DNA from: a virus
DNA: 63,309 nt
IMG/VR virus record: IMGVR_UViG_3300006030_000029
Coordinates: 1 to 63,309 of that record
Strand: one strand, 5' to 3'
Position 1 is the stretch's first letter; every line of letters begins with the position of its first letter. Of the stretch, positions 34,326-41,708 are shown piece after piece. A program made the position numbers and the translations under genes. The notes beneath the pieces were generated by a model that saw only the letters and a program-made list of their open reading frames with translations, was not told the DNA's origin and ran no database searches.

Positions 34326-34789
34326 AGCTGAGTAGGTTTCGCGTTCATGTCGATTTCCAGACCAAACTCGGGCGATGTCTCGCCGCGTCGTTCAACCGGA
34401 AGGTCGGACACCATGACAGGCTTGGTGGTGGCTGTAAGCTGCTGGCGGGTGATGATGGTTCGCCCGTTAATCTTGTTGAGATGCAGGCCAAGGGCTTCGC
34501 AGACCTTACGCAGGCGGCCAATAGGCGATGTGACACCGTTGATGGGTGGAGCAGGTGGAACAAGCGAAAGCGTGTCATAAACGCCAATCCGCTCAATATC
34601 CCGCATCGCAGTCATGGCCCAGTTGCGAGAAGACCAAGGCAGCTTTTGGAGCTTGTTGAGAGACTCAATGTTGGCAAGAATCCATGCGATCATGGAGGCT
34701 TTGCGACCTTTGCGGACCTTGCCGTTCATCTGCGCGGTCCATTCGACCATCTCGGCGATGGTGCATTTCTTTTGGTTTGGCGTTTTCAT
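34307..34789 (-). CDS. Hypothetical 160-residue protein
   Basis: Basic N-terminal half (GKVRKGRKASMIAWILANIE), then a Pro-rich hinge and a segment (LRKVCEALGLHLNKINGRTI) that might contact DNA. No family was recognised. It lies among recombination genes, so a DNA-related role is plausible. Confidence 0.6.
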   Translation of the reverse strand: MKTPNQKKCTIAEMVEWTAQMNGKVRKGRKASMIAWILANIESLNKLQKLPWSSRNWAMTAMRDIERIGVYDTLSLVPPAPPINGVTSPIGRLRKVCEALGLHLNKINGRTIITRQQLTATTKPVMVSDLPVERRGETSPEFGLEIDMNAKPTQLCQSPN

Positions 34790-34790
34790 A

Positions 34791-34982
34791 TTATTCTTCG
34801 CAAACGTCTATTGTCCCATCCTTGTTTGTCTGGCATGAGAACCATGCGTCACATTCAGGACATTGCTCGGAAGCGCATGATTCTGGTCCGAATTTACCCG
34901 GAATTACAAAATCTTTTGCGGGTCCGTCTAATTCCTCTCCGCAAGCTGGGCATGAAAGTGTTTGATCTGGTTTAAGCGTCAT
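34791..34982 (-). CDS. Small zinc-ribbon protein
   Basis: A 63-residue protein with CPACGEE near the N-terminus and CPECDAWFSC near the C-terminus; a compact zinc ribbon with a C-terminal CEE. ATG 34982 places it 4 bp after the MazG-like gene. Confidence 0.65.
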   Translation of the reverse strand: MTLKPDQTLSCPACGEELDGPAKDFVIPGKFGPESCASEQCPECDAWFSCQTNKDGTIDVCEE

Positions 34983-34986
34983 AAGG

Positions 34987-35343
34987 TTAGGCAAGTTTAC
35001 CGTGCATGTGCGGACGGCTGGCGTTGTATTGCATCTTGATGTGAATGGCGCGGCCAAGGTCGATGCCGAATGCCGTGGCTGAGTCAAAGCAGCGGATGGC
35101 AATGTCGGCGAACTCTTCTTCGGCGCATGTGAGGGGAACTTCTTTGTCGCAGGGCTGGTTAAGATGGCCTTTGCGAGCTGCTTCCCAAAGCTCGGAGATT
35201 TCGCCGTGGAGGTTGGCCGTCCATGCAGCCATGAGTTCCACGTTGTCTTTGTCTCCATCGCTGTCGTGAAAGCCTTTACGTTTGGCGTTCTGGTAACAAT
35301 CGGAGGCAATTTTGTTGATGAGGTCGATTTCGTCGGAGGTCAT
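34987..35343 (-). CDS. MazG-like nucleotide pyrophosphohydrolase
   Basis: A 118-residue all-alpha protein with the metal-binding patterns of the MazG/all-alpha NTPase fold: HGEISELWEAARKG (ExxE type) and EEEFADIAIRCFD (ExxD type). Such enzymes hydrolyse NTPs or dNTPs to monophosphates and may adjust nucleotide pools or (p)ppGpp during infection. A promoter with standard spacing lies just upstream. Confidence 0.8.
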   Translation of the reverse strand: MTSDEIDLINKIASDCYQNAKRKGFHDSDGDKDNVELMAAWTANLHGEISELWEAARKGHLNQPCDKEVPLTCAEEEFADIAIRCFDSATAFGIDLGRAIHIKMQYNASRPHMHGKLA

Positions 35344-35350
35344 ATAGGTA

Positions 35351-35379
35351 ACTGTAAGCTGAGTTTTGCGCGTTGTCGA
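35351..35379 (-). promoter_or_regulatory. Promoter, TCGACA-17-TACAGT
   Basis: Minus strand: TCGACA (35374-35379), 17 bp, TACAGT (35351-35356), then 7 nt to ATG 35343. It fills most of the 62 bp gap below the SSB-like gene. Confidence 0.55.
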
Positions 35380-35405
35380 GTCGCGCCCCTCGGTTGTTGT
35401 GTGGT

Positions 35406-35852
35406 CTAGAACGGAATTCTTCCGTCCTTATCAGATTCTTCTTCAGCCTGCCTGATAAAAGCAGATTTTGCGGCATCTTTCTTCGCAGCCTTCGAGCCGT
35501 AGTCTTTCACAGTGTTCTTGGCGGCATATTCACCAGATGCAGGCTCGATGTCGATGCGGACCTTGCCGCATGCCCCAACGAGGTCTGCGGATTGCACAGA
35601 GCCAGCATTGTAGGCGTCGATCATGCCGACAGTCTCGAAGAAATGGCGCAGTTTGTAGGCCATTGCCTCCATCAGGTAGTCGGTGACGAACTGGAAGCCT
35701 TCGCCGTGGAAGACCTTCAGGTTGACCTTAATCATCTCGTTGCCTTTTTTGGATACGGCATCTTCGGCTTTAACGACCTCGAAGTCGTATTCTCCTTTGG
35801 GAAGGAGGTTTTCAAAGTCGAGTTCTTCTTGTGTTTTGGGTGTGAAGCGCAT
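35406..35852 (-). CDS. Single-strand DNA-binding protein-like (DUF669 type)
   Basis: A 148-residue protein. The beta-rich N-terminus has LLPKGEYDFEVVKAED and NEMIKVNLKVF, typical of the phage DUF669/SSB-like OB-fold group. The C-terminus is Lys/Ala-rich and then acidic, ending GRIPF, like the protein-recruiting tips of SSB proteins. It follows the RecA-fold ATPase gene with 14 bp between them, and such pairs act together in recombination. Confidence 0.75.
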   Translation of the reverse strand: MRFTPKTQEELDFENLLPKGEYDFEVVKAEDAVSKKGNEMIKVNLKVFHGEGFQFVTDYLMEAMAYKLRHFFETVGMIDAYNAGSVQSADLVGACGKVRIDIEPASGEYAAKNTVKDYGSKAAKKDAAKSAFIRQAEEESDKDGRIPF

Positions 35853-35866
35853 GGCTTGTGTTTGGT

Positions 35867-36751
35867 TTATTTGTTGGGGGTGATCTTGGCGAGGAGGGCT
35901 TTGATGGCCTTGCTAGCTTGGTCGGTGTCAAGCTCGCTCCAGTCAGAAGCAGAAGCCCTTGTAAGCCATTTCTGTTTTTCTTCCTCGCTCATCTTGAGGA
36001 GGTCGGAAAGGCGGACGATTTCGGCCACCTGTTCGGGCGTGGCGAGGGTGATGACTTTGCTTTCAGCGTCGATCACATCTTTGCCGTAGCGAAGAGCGAA
36101 CTCGCTGTAATCAAGTTGGAAGCGTTCGCGGTCAGGAAAGCCTTGAAGGCGGGATTTGCGGATCAAACCAACGCGGGACTGGCCTTGCTTGAGCACCTGA
36201 ATGGAGAGGTCCAATTCGTATTGAACTTTGTCCCAGCAGTCGAAGGTGGTTCCAACCTGAGTGCGGTTGCCTTGCCCATCCACGCCCCATTCTTCCTTTT
36301 CATGGCAGATCAGGACGACGTTCATCGGCAGGCGATGAATCCAGTTCATCAGACGGCGCATGAAGGCCACAGCGGGTTTCTTCGAGGCACCAAAAGCGTC
36401 TTTATCTCCAAGGCGTTCCTGTTCGTTGGCGACAAGCGTGTTGAACAGCTTGGTGATGGAATCCACGACAACGGTTTTGAATCCATGCTTTTCCGTGGCG
36501 AGTGCTTGGAACTGCGAGATGACAGTCTCGCCATCAAGGGAACCATCTTCCGGCCCCATAATCATGCCGCCAGACTTGGTCAGCTTGTCCATGTAATGAG
36601 AACGAGCAGCACCGCCCTCCGTGTCGATGTAGTAGCAACTTGGGAAGTCCAAGCTGAACCATGTTTTGCCGACGCCTGATGCGCCGAAGATGAGAATTTT
36701 GGGTTTGGATGGCTCGACTTTATCGGGCGTTTTTGCTTTGAGTTTGCTCAT
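35867..36751 (-). CDS. RecA-fold ATPase, Sak4-like recombinase/AAA_24
   Basis: A 294-residue protein with Walker A GASGVGKTWF near residues 24-33, YIDTEGG, Walker B TVVVDSITKL and a sensor segment VVLICHEKEE. This is the phage RecA-core group that includes Sak4, single-strand annealing recombinases that work with SSB proteins. The C-terminal 60 residues are helical. ATG 36751 is the likely start; a weak promoter-like pair (TTGTAA-16-TTAATG) ends 15 nt upstream. Confidence 0.8.
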   Translation of the reverse strand: MSKLKAKTPDKVEPSKPKILIFGASGVGKTWFSLDFPSCYYIDTEGGAARSHYMDKLTKSGGMIMGPEDGSLDGETVISQFQALATEKHGFKTVVVDSITKLFNTLVANEQERLGDKDAFGASKKPAVAFMRRLMNWIHRLPMNVVLICHEKEEWGVDGQGNRTQVGTTFDCWDKVQYELDLSIQVLKQGQSRVGLIRKSRLQGFPDRERFQLDYSEFALRYGKDVIDAESKVITLATPEQVAEIVRLSDLLKMSEEEKQKWLTRASASDWSELDTDQASKAIKALLAKITPNK

Positions 36752-36806
36752 AGGAGTAGATTTCAACATTAACATGCGGCTGTGTGATTTACAACCTCAA
36801 CCTTAC

Positions 36807-36845
36807 GGAAAAAGAACAACCCGCCTGCGTGAACAAGCGGGTTGT
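36807..36845 (-). terminator. Rho-independent terminator
   Basis: On the minus strand: a 9 bp stem ACAACCCGC / GCGGGTTGT (36837-36845 and 36816-36824) followed by TCTTTTTCC. It separates the tRNA-like element and upstream genes from the recombination operon. A copy of the CGTAAGGTT core follows directly. Confidence 0.75.
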
Positions 36846-36919
36846 CTTGCCATAGCTCTATTCGAGCAGAATTCGTGATGGCATCACTATCTGGTTTAGC
36901 ACTGCTACCAGCAAGCGTT

Positions 36920-37041
36920 GAGCGCGGCAGGATTTGAACCTGCATTTTAGAGCATCTTCATCCATCATCTCCGGGAAGCATTTCACCAGATGAAGGCTTG
37001 GGATTACCCGGCCCAGCGTCTTTACATTCCGCCACGCGCTC
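36920..37041 (-). tRNA. tRNA-like element with an expanded variable arm (degenerate)
   Basis: A 122-nt minus-strand element. The acceptor stem GAGCGCG/CGCGCTC is a perfect 7 bp, the T-arm GCAGG-TTCAAAT-CCTGC is canonical, and the D-arm GCG...CGC resembles the Leu/Ser type but lacks the conserved GG. The anticodon arm is poor (TGGG/CCCA with a 9-nt loop and no clear U33). The variable region is about 54 nt and can pair as AGC-CTTCATC with GATGAAG-AT-GCT. No CCA is encoded. It may be a decayed class II tRNA or a functional tRNA mimic; an anticodon is not assigned. Confidence 0.5.
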
Positions 37042-37258
37042 AAATTGGTTGCCTGCCGCCGCGAGATTCCAAGGCTGTGCATCCGCTTGGACCGGCTGAT
37101 ATTCTCACTCGTTGCTTCTCGCGCTTTTCTGCCACTACTTGTTCGTCGGAAATTTCCAATCCACTTTGGCGACATACTTCGGCCAGCACAGGCACGGCAG
37201 GCAAATCATCACTGACACGACTCACACTCACCGCCAAGCTGACAAGAAGGCTCGCCAA
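37040..37258 (-). CDS. Hypothetical 72-residue protein ending at the tRNA-like element
   Basis: The core VLAEVCRQSGLEISDEQVVA and the basic tail look like a real protein rather than a shadow frame. It overlaps the end of the upstream gene by 50 bp if ATG 37258 is used; a downstream GTG would reduce this. Its stop codon overlaps the first base pairs of the tRNA-like acceptor stem. Confidence 0.4.
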   Translation of the reverse strand: MASLLVSLAVSVSRVSDDLPAVPVLAEVCRQSGLEISDEQVVAEKREKQRVRISAGPSGCTALESRGGRQPI

Positions 37259-37643
37259 GAGGCTCGTTTAGATCATCGTCCACACACGGGCATGGACTGG
37301 ATGAGTCGCAGGTTTTGGTTGTTGGTTCATCTTTGTAAGCAACCAAGTAAATAACCTGCGGAGCCGGTGGTGAGTTTTCATTTTGAATCATTGGTTCAGA
37401 GCAAATGACAAAGCTGAACGGGAATCCATAAACCAAGCAAGCTGCGTTTATGGCATCTTTTACCTCGTTTAAGACATTTGTAGGGCTGTTATCAAGATTG
37501 ATAGGTCGTGTGCGGTATGTTGTCATGGGTGTGTTATCGTAACAAGTTGAAAACTTGGCAAGTCTTTCTAAAGCATCGTCACGTTGCTTGGCGAGCAATG
37601 CTGCCACTTCGGTTTGTTCGTTGTATCTTTGTTCCCAGTTCAT
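37209..37643 (-). CDS. Hypothetical 144-residue protein with a Cys-rich end
   Basis: The N-terminal 40 residues form a helix (NEQTEVAALLAKQRDDALER) common at the start of small phage proteins. The middle is alpha/beta, and the C-terminus is acidic and Cys-rich (SSPCPCVDDD, CQLGGECESC). ATG 37643 is preferred over an upstream GTG at 37694. A TAAGGT promoter lies 93 nt upstream, leaving a leader with a 6 bp tetraloop hairpin near 37670-37690. Confidence 0.6.
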   Translation of the reverse strand: MNWEQRYNEQTEVAALLAKQRDDALERLAKFSTCYDNTPMTTYRTRPINLDNSPTNVLNEVKDAINAACLVYGFPFSFVICSEPMIQNENSPPAPQVIYLVAYKDEPTTKTCDSSSPCPCVDDDLNEPLGEPSCQLGGECESCQ

Positions 37644-37735
37644 AGTTTTGAAATTTACCCTCTCCGACATTCCAGACTGGAGGGCCAGTCCCACTAGGTA
37701 ACGCTAATACCTTGGCGTGTGTCGGTCACGGAGTA

Positions 37736-37764
37736 ACCTTACGGTAATTGGTTGAGCTTTGCAA
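37736..37764 (-). promoter_or_regulatory. Promoter, TTGCAA-17-TAAGGT
   Basis: Minus strand: TTGCAA (37759-37764), 17 bp ending AATTACCG, TAAGGT (37736-37741). Unlike most others it is about 93 nt from the preferred start codon, so either a longer leader or a short upstream ORF (GTG just after the -10 box) is used. Confidence 0.65.
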
Positions 37765-37957
37765 GCGTGGAATACGGCTTTAATTCGCCTTGTTTCCGCG
37801 CCAGATCGTAGCCGCGATCAAATGCCTCGGCGGTGTTCTTGATACGCTCGATGTTGATGTTTCGGTCATATCGAATCCAGATAGGAAACAGAATCAGCAG
37901 CATGGTGGCGGCTCCTGAGACGAAGGCGATGATGAATAGTTCGAGTTCGGGGTTCAT
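37739..37957 (-). CDS. Single-TM protein, 72 residues
   Basis: An N-terminal hydrophobic helix (about 6-26, LFIIAFVSGAATMLLILFPI) followed by a charged helical domain. The start at 37957 overlaps the previous gene by ATGA. It could be an i-spanin- or Rz-like anchor by shape, but it is far from the lysis genes; function unknown. Confidence 0.6.
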   Translation of the reverse strand: MNPELELFIIAFVSGAATMLLILFPIWIRYDRNINIERIKNTAEAFDRGYDLARKQGELKPYSTLAKLNQLP

Positions 37958-38160
37958 TGGACTTGGTTCTTGAGGGTTTCGAGGCAGTTTGGGAATCGAG
38001 ATGGCTGCGCGGCCCATGCGGTGATGATTGCCCGCATGATGCCGTTTTCTGCGGCCAGCCTGTCACGGCCCGGATTGCGGCTCATGTAGTCTTGAAAGAT
38101 GGCATCAAGGGCTGCGGCAGCTTCGTCATAGAGGGAGGTGGTTTTCAGGGGTGTCGGCAT
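37954..38160 (-). CDS. Hypothetical 68-residue helical protein
   Basis: Ala-rich, helical (LYDEAAAALDAIFQDYMSR) and acidic to neutral; no motif recognised. It overlaps both neighbours. Confidence 0.55.
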   Translation of the reverse strand: MPTPLKTTSLYDEAAAALDAIFQDYMSRNPGRDRLAAENGIMRAIITAWAAQPSRFPNCLETLKNQVQ

Positions 38161-38333
38161 TCAGTTATTGCGAGGCGTTTTACTTTGCGTTTGCGAGGCT
38201 TAAAAAAGCCGGGGAGTCGTAGCCTGCGGAGAAGCGAGGCGTCGAGCAGGCACACGGGCTTGTCGAAGGTGATCTGACGGTCTAGGCAATAGCGAGTGGC
38301 CGCGTCGATCTGGATGGATGGGCGGAGTGTCAT
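38145..38333 (-). CDS. Hypothetical 62-residue basic protein
   Basis: The start at 38333 lies in an ATGA overlap with the upstream gene, which supports it. The C-terminus is strongly basic (LRRLRLPGFFKPRKRKVKR), suggesting nucleic-acid binding. Confidence 0.5.
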   Translation of the reverse strand: MTLRPSIQIDAATRYCLDRQITFDKPVCLLDASLLRRLRLPGFFKPRKRKVKRLAITECRHP

Positions 38334-38509
38334 ATTTTGCGAACTGAGTTTTCCGGCAGAACGCCCCAAGTTTCGCCGAACGAGACGCGGATCAGGGATT
38401 TTTCCACTGCGATGACTTCGCCTTCACCGCGAAGAGGATGACGAACGCGGTCGCCTGCTTGGATGTTCTGAGGTTTTTGCGGCTCTTGGGCTTTGAGTAG
38501 AGGTTTCAT
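38330..38509 (-). CDS. 59-residue SH3/Tudor-like protein
   Basis: A short protein with AGDRVRHPLRGEGEVIAVEK and VSFGETWGVLP, the pattern of small SH3-barrel domains (CarD/UvrD-Tudor type: a GD-V-H-G-G core). These domains commonly contact RNA polymerase or repair helicases, so a host take-over role is possible. It is coupled by ATGA to the next gene. Confidence 0.6.
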   Translation of the reverse strand: MKPLLKAQEPQKPQNIQAGDRVRHPLRGEGEVIAVEKSLIRVSFGETWGVLPENSVRKI

Positions 38510-38511
38510 AT

Positions 38512-38700
38512 TTAGTCATCAGGGTATTTGAGGTCGTCTTGAAGAATATCGGCGCGGCGTTCAGCCTCGTTTTGATCTTCGCAATCTTCGCATAGGTCGC
38601 CGTATTCTTGAACAGATTCGCCGCATTGCTCGCAGGCCGGAGGCTGTTTCAAAGCGTCAATTTCCTTGTCTGAGGGTTCGCCATAGGGTGTGTATCGCAT
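38512..38700 (-). CDS. Small acidic zinc-ribbon protein
   Basis: A 62-residue protein with CEQCGESV and CEDCEDQN and a very acidic composition. It has its own strong promoter 5 nt upstream and probably begins a leaderless operon. Confidence 0.65.
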   Translation of the reverse strand: MRYTPYGEPSDKEIDALKQPPACEQCGESVQEYGDLCEDCEDQNEAERRADILQDDLKYPDD

Positions 38701-38705
38701 AAGTA

Positions 38706-38734
38706 ACCTTACGTTAATTCAGCGAGGAGTTCAA
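38706..38734 (-). promoter_or_regulatory. Promoter, TTGAAC-17-TAAGGT
   Basis: Minus strand: TTGAAC (38729-38734), 17 bp ending AATTAACG, TAAGGT (38706-38711), then TACTT and ATG 38700. The predicted transcription start falls at or inside the start codon. Confidence 0.75.
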
Positions 38735-38763
38735 GAGGTTTGCGGCTCTTTGTTTCGCGGCTC

Positions 38764-38940
38764 TTAAACCGGCAGGCCGTTGGCGTCACATTCGACAACC
38801 GAGAGCAGGCGCGAGCCGGGGCGATTCCAGCTCTGGCGAACGGCGGCGGCAGACTGGCCGGGAATTGTGATCGTGTAGGAGCGGTAGCCGATGGCGTAGG
38901 AGACGAGGAAACGGGCAGGGGAGCGGGAACGGTTAAACAT
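38764..38940 (-). CDS. Hypothetical 58-residue basic protein
   Basis: A small protein with FNRSRSPARFLVSYAIGYRS and SAAAVRQSWNR; a compact alpha/beta fold is possible. It follows a terminator-like hairpin. No family was recognised. Confidence 0.45.
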   Translation of the reverse strand: MFNRSRSPARFLVSYAIGYRSYTITIPGQSAAAVRQSWNRPGSRLLSVVECDANGLPV

Positions 38941-38951
38941 AGAGAGAAAGA

Positions 38952-38977
38952 AGCCGCCCCCGGTTAAGGGAGCGGCT
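38952..38977 (-). terminator. Hairpin terminator
   Basis: AGCCGC (38952-38957) and GCGGCT (38972-38977), extended inside by CCC/GGG; on the minus strand the stem is followed by TCTTTCTCTCT. It lies between the 38992 and 38764 genes. Confidence 0.6.
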
Positions 38978-38991
38978 CATGGGTTGATGGT

Positions 38992-39213
38992 TTAGGCTAT
39001 GCCAATGCGGTTAAAATTCGCTTTTGTCCAAGCTACTTTTCTTTTGGCGAGGTGATCGGCGAATTCCGTTTTTGCAATCAGGCCGTTTTTATAAACGCGA
39101 ATCAATCGCGGCCAATTTTCGGCAACGATTCCGAATCGTGTCTTGAGGTCGTGCGTGGTTAAATACCCGGCGCGTATGCCGTAAATTTTACAAGCCACTT
39201 CAATTTCATTCAT
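38992..39213 (-). CDS. Hypothetical 73-residue protein
   Basis: A helical basic protein (TTHDLKTRFGIVAENWPRL) that could be a winged-helix DNA-binding protein. ATG 39213 is chosen because a promoter ends 3 nt upstream. Confidence 0.6.
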   Translation of the reverse strand: MNEIEVACKIYGIRAGYLTTHDLKTRFGIVAENWPRLIRVYKNGLIAKTEFADHLAKRKVAWTKANFNRIGIA

Positions 39214-39216
39214 GTG

Positions 39217-39245
39217 ATTTAATTGTGAAGGTTTACTGCCAGCAA
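39217..39245 (-). promoter_or_regulatory. Promoter, TTGCTG-17-TTAAAT
   Basis: Minus strand: TTGCTG (39240-39245), 17 bp, TTAAAT (39217-39222), 3 nt before ATG 39213. Confidence 0.6.
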
Positions 39246-39343
39246 GCCACGAAAGCGGCGAGGGCGGCGATGATGAGCAGGGAGACGAAGCAGAGGCAAA
39301 CAAGGCCCATGCCTTCAAGCGGGTCAAAGTCGGGATTATTCAT
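39233..39343 (-). CDS. 36-residue single-TM protein
   Basis: MNNPDFDPLEGM followed by a hydrophobic helix (LVCLCFVSLLIIAALAAFVA). It overlaps its upstream neighbour by 8 bp. Confidence 0.5.
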   Translation of the reverse strand: MNNPDFDPLEGMGLVCLCFVSLLIIAALAAFVACWQ

Positions 39344-39530
39344 GGCGGTGGCGTTTGAGGGATTGCCCGCCGCTGGCTTTAAGGCGGGATTGTTGAGAGT
39401 ATGGCGAGCCTTTCGAGATGGACTCAAGGACGCCTTGGAAAAACAAGGCGCCTTGATGATCTTTTGCCCGCTGAGAAGCGGCCAGCATCATTTCAGCCTC
39501 GCCAGCGGTGAAAACGTGAGAAGGCGCCAT
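39336..39530 (-). CDS. Hypothetical 64-residue protein
   Basis: A helical protein (TAGEAEMMLAASQRAKDHQG) with a basic end; TTG 39536 is an alternative start. No family was recognised. Confidence 0.5.
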   Translation of the reverse strand: MAPSHVFTAGEAEMMLAASQRAKDHQGALFFQGVLESISKGSPYSQQSRLKASGGQSLKRHRHE

Positions 39531-39532
39531 AA

Positions 39533-39859
39533 TCAAACCTCCCCCTTTCCATCTTTACGGCAGGCGCGAAGCTCCGCAGCCATCGCGGCGCGTTCTTCGT
39601 TGCGTGCGATTTGCTGGCGGTGGGCGGCGCGTTCCTGAGCCGTGGCGAATTGCGAGGGGAGAATTTCAACGCGCAAGCGGGCGGCGAGGGCGTAGAAGTC
39701 TGCCGTTGTCATAGAGCCGAGCGGGACGCGTAGCTGCCCGGCCTCGTCCTCTCGAATCTCGCAGGCTTGCACTTGCCCGGATGGCAGGCGGTCTAGGGAT
39801 AAGCCAACAACGTGGTTAGCGGCGATGTACGCGGCGGGATTTTGTGGAATGTGAATCAT
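39533..39859 (-). CDS. Hypothetical 108-residue protein
   Basis: The N-terminal half is beta-rich (VVGLSLDRLPSGQVQACEIR); the C-terminal half is a long Ala/Arg/Glu helix. ATG 39859 is preceded by a CCACAAAACACCGC leader like those of nearby genes. No motif was recognised. Confidence 0.55.
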   Translation of the reverse strand: MIHIPQNPAAYIAANHVVGLSLDRLPSGQVQACEIREDEAGQLRVPLGSMTTADFYALAARLRVEILPSQFATAQERAAHRQQIARNEERAAMAAELRACRKDGKGEV

Positions 39860-39981
39860 ATTTCTAGCGGTGTTTTGTGGTTTGGTTTGCCCGTAGTTTT
39901 TCGCGCTGGCAGGGCAGGCCATCGCGAGGCGGTGAAGCCATGACGACGCACGCACGAGGCATGCGCCGTGTATGGGGTCAC

Positions 39982-40950
39982 TTAGTATTTAGGCCGCTCT
40001 TGAAACTTAAATTTCAAACCCTGTGGCAGTTTGGACATTTCAGCCGAGCGCGTGAATTCCTCCCATGCTTCACGGGCCCACAGTTTATCCGTGGTTGTCC
40101 AGTTGGCGCAAATCTCATTAGTGTGAGAATACCAGATGACATTGTGACCGTGGCGAGTTCCGAATGATTCAACAATGAAAACTTCGATTTGCTTCTTGTG
40201 CTCCAATTTAAGGAGCGCCGCCTTATGCTCTTCTTCAATCTCCGCCAGCGCCTTTTGTTTGCGCTCGGCTTTTGCGATAGCGTCACGCTCCGCCACTTGT
40301 TCGGGGGAATAATAACCGGAGGCCCGCTTGTGCTCAATATCGTGCACTTGTTCCGGCTTGAGCGGCTTCCATGTTTCGCGGGTGGCCTTGCTCTCGAATT
40401 CCATCCCCGTCCATTCCTCAAGCTGGCGGATAGCTTCGCGTGCCTCCGCCTTCCATTTTGCGCGAAAGCCGAGCTTTTCGAGGATGTAAGCAAATTCCAT
40501 TTTTGAGCGCGGAGCAAAATCACAGATTGCCGCCAGTTCTGTTTCGTTAGCCCGTAGATGATCGAGCAAAATGCGGCGGCATTCATCCGGCGACTTGCCG
40601 CCTGAGCCGGTGCCACCGTGGCAGGGGCGCAAATCCGTGACGGTTTCGGGAAAGGCTCCCTGAAACCAGTAAAAGCCATTTTCAGCGCCATACATGGGAA
40701 CGCCGTCACAGTTTGAAAGATGCAAGGCCACGAACGGTGCAAGCTCAGGCTTGTGATTCAATATTTCATCATGGCAGCATCCGCAGAAAGTATCGCGCCA
40801 GCGTCCGCTCCCATCTAATTCCTCGCCGTCTGCCGTGATCGAGAAATCCTCGTGACCGTTGCGGCATTCGTCATTTAGGCGAATATTTATCTTCATGCGC
40901 CATCCGGGGTGATAGACGAGAAAGGAGTGTTTAAGCGAATTGGTTTTCAT
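39982..40950 (-). CDS. Hypothetical 322-residue protein
   Basis: The largest gene of this small-ORF region. The N-terminal half has Cys residues (CRNGHED, FCGCCHDEIL) and a segment ETVTDLRPCHGGTGSGGKSP; the middle is helical and charged (VAERDAIAKAERKQKALAEI). I do not recognise the family. A 122 bp gap separates it from the next gene downstream. Confidence 0.65.
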   Translation of the reverse strand: MKTNSLKHSFLVYHPGWRMKINIRLNDECRNGHEDFSITADGEELDGSGRWRDTFCGCCHDEILNHKPELAPFVALHLSNCDGVPMYGAENGFYWFQGAFPETVTDLRPCHGGTGSGGKSPDECRRILLDHLRANETELAAICDFAPRSKMEFAYILEKLGFRAKWKAEAREAIRQLEEWTGMEFESKATRETWKPLKPEQVHDIEHKRASGYYSPEQVAERDAIAKAERKQKALAEIEEEHKAALLKLEHKKQIEVFIVESFGTRHGHNVIWYSHTNEICANWTTTDKLWAREAWEEFTRSAEMSKLPQGLKFKFQERPKY

Positions 40951-40975
40951 AGCGTTTAAGTGAGGTTTGAAGGGG

Positions 40976-41125
40976 TTAAGAATGCAGAAGGGCGATTATA
41001 ACGGCGAGTAGAACGGCTCCCGTAGTGAGACAGAAGCCGTTAAAGGTTTGGCGGAGGCGCTTTTCACGGGCGAGGCGTTCAGAGGTGCGGCGGTAATGGG
41101 AGCGGTAGTTGTTTGGATCGTGCAT
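40976..41125 (-). CDS. 49-residue C-terminally anchored membrane protein
   Basis: A basic N-terminus (SERLAREKRLRQTFNG) and a C-terminal hydrophobic helix (LTTGAVLLAVIIALL). Small tail-anchored proteins like this recur in the region; function unknown. Confidence 0.5.
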   Translation of the reverse strand: MHDPNNYRSHYRRTSERLAREKRLRQTFNGFCLTTGAVLLAVIIALLHS

Positions 41126-41138
41126 GTTGTGGCGTGGT

Positions 41139-41531
41139 TTAGTTGTGGGTGGCGAGAAATGAGAGGGCGGACTGGATTTCAGATTGAAGGTGAGCGGCGG
41201 AGACAATCGGCAGGTTTTTGGCGAGTTCCTCCAGAGCTTCCGTCGTCATTTGGCGTTCATAGCCTGAAATCTCCGGGTTGCTTTCGGCGGGGTTGTCGCC
41301 TGCTTTCTCCCAAGTCCCGCCAAGGTAGGCGGAGCCGGTGATTTCCTCGCCGTCATATATGCAGGTTGCGCGGACCTCGCTTTGCCATGCCTGCCAGTCT
41401 TCCGGGTCTTCATCATCGAAACCATCGCAATCCTTGCGAATGTCGTAGTGATCCGGGTCATGCTCCCATAGCGTTAGGATGCAGAGCGAGGGCGCAACTT
41501 TGGCGAGTTGTTTTTGTAGTGCGGTTTTCAT
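41139..41531 (-). CDS. Hypothetical 130-residue acidic protein
   Basis: Rich in Asp and Glu (DCDGFDDEDPEDWQAW) with a helical C-terminus. No motif was recognised. Leader ACCACAAAAACACGC before the ATG, as for neighbours. Confidence 0.6.
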   Translation of the reverse strand: MKTALQKQLAKVAPSLCILTLWEHDPDHYDIRKDCDGFDDEDPEDWQAWQSEVRATCIYDGEEITGSAYLGGTWEKAGDNPAESNPEISGYERQMTTEALEELAKNLPIVSAAHLQSEIQSALSFLATHN

Positions 41532-41534
41532 TGT

Positions 41535-41708
41535 TTAGCGTGTTTTTGTGGTTTGTGTTTCTTGTTCATCCTGCCACCAATAGCGGCGGCGAGAAAGTTT
41601 CTGATCCTCGCGGGCTTTAAGCATCGCGGCGCGGTTTGCATCGCATAGCTGGAAGATGCGGGCGAGGGCGGTTTGCGTGTGGGCCTGCTCTTGTGCGGGC
41701 GTCATCAT
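41535..41708 (-). CDS. Hypothetical 57-residue protein
   Basis: A helical Gln/Ala/Arg-rich protein ending LSRRRYWWQDEQETQ. Its start overlaps the upstream stop codon by 4 bp. Confidence 0.5.
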   Translation of the reverse strand: MMTPAQEQAHTQTALARIFQLCDANRAAMLKAREDQKLSRRRYWWQDEQETQTTKTR

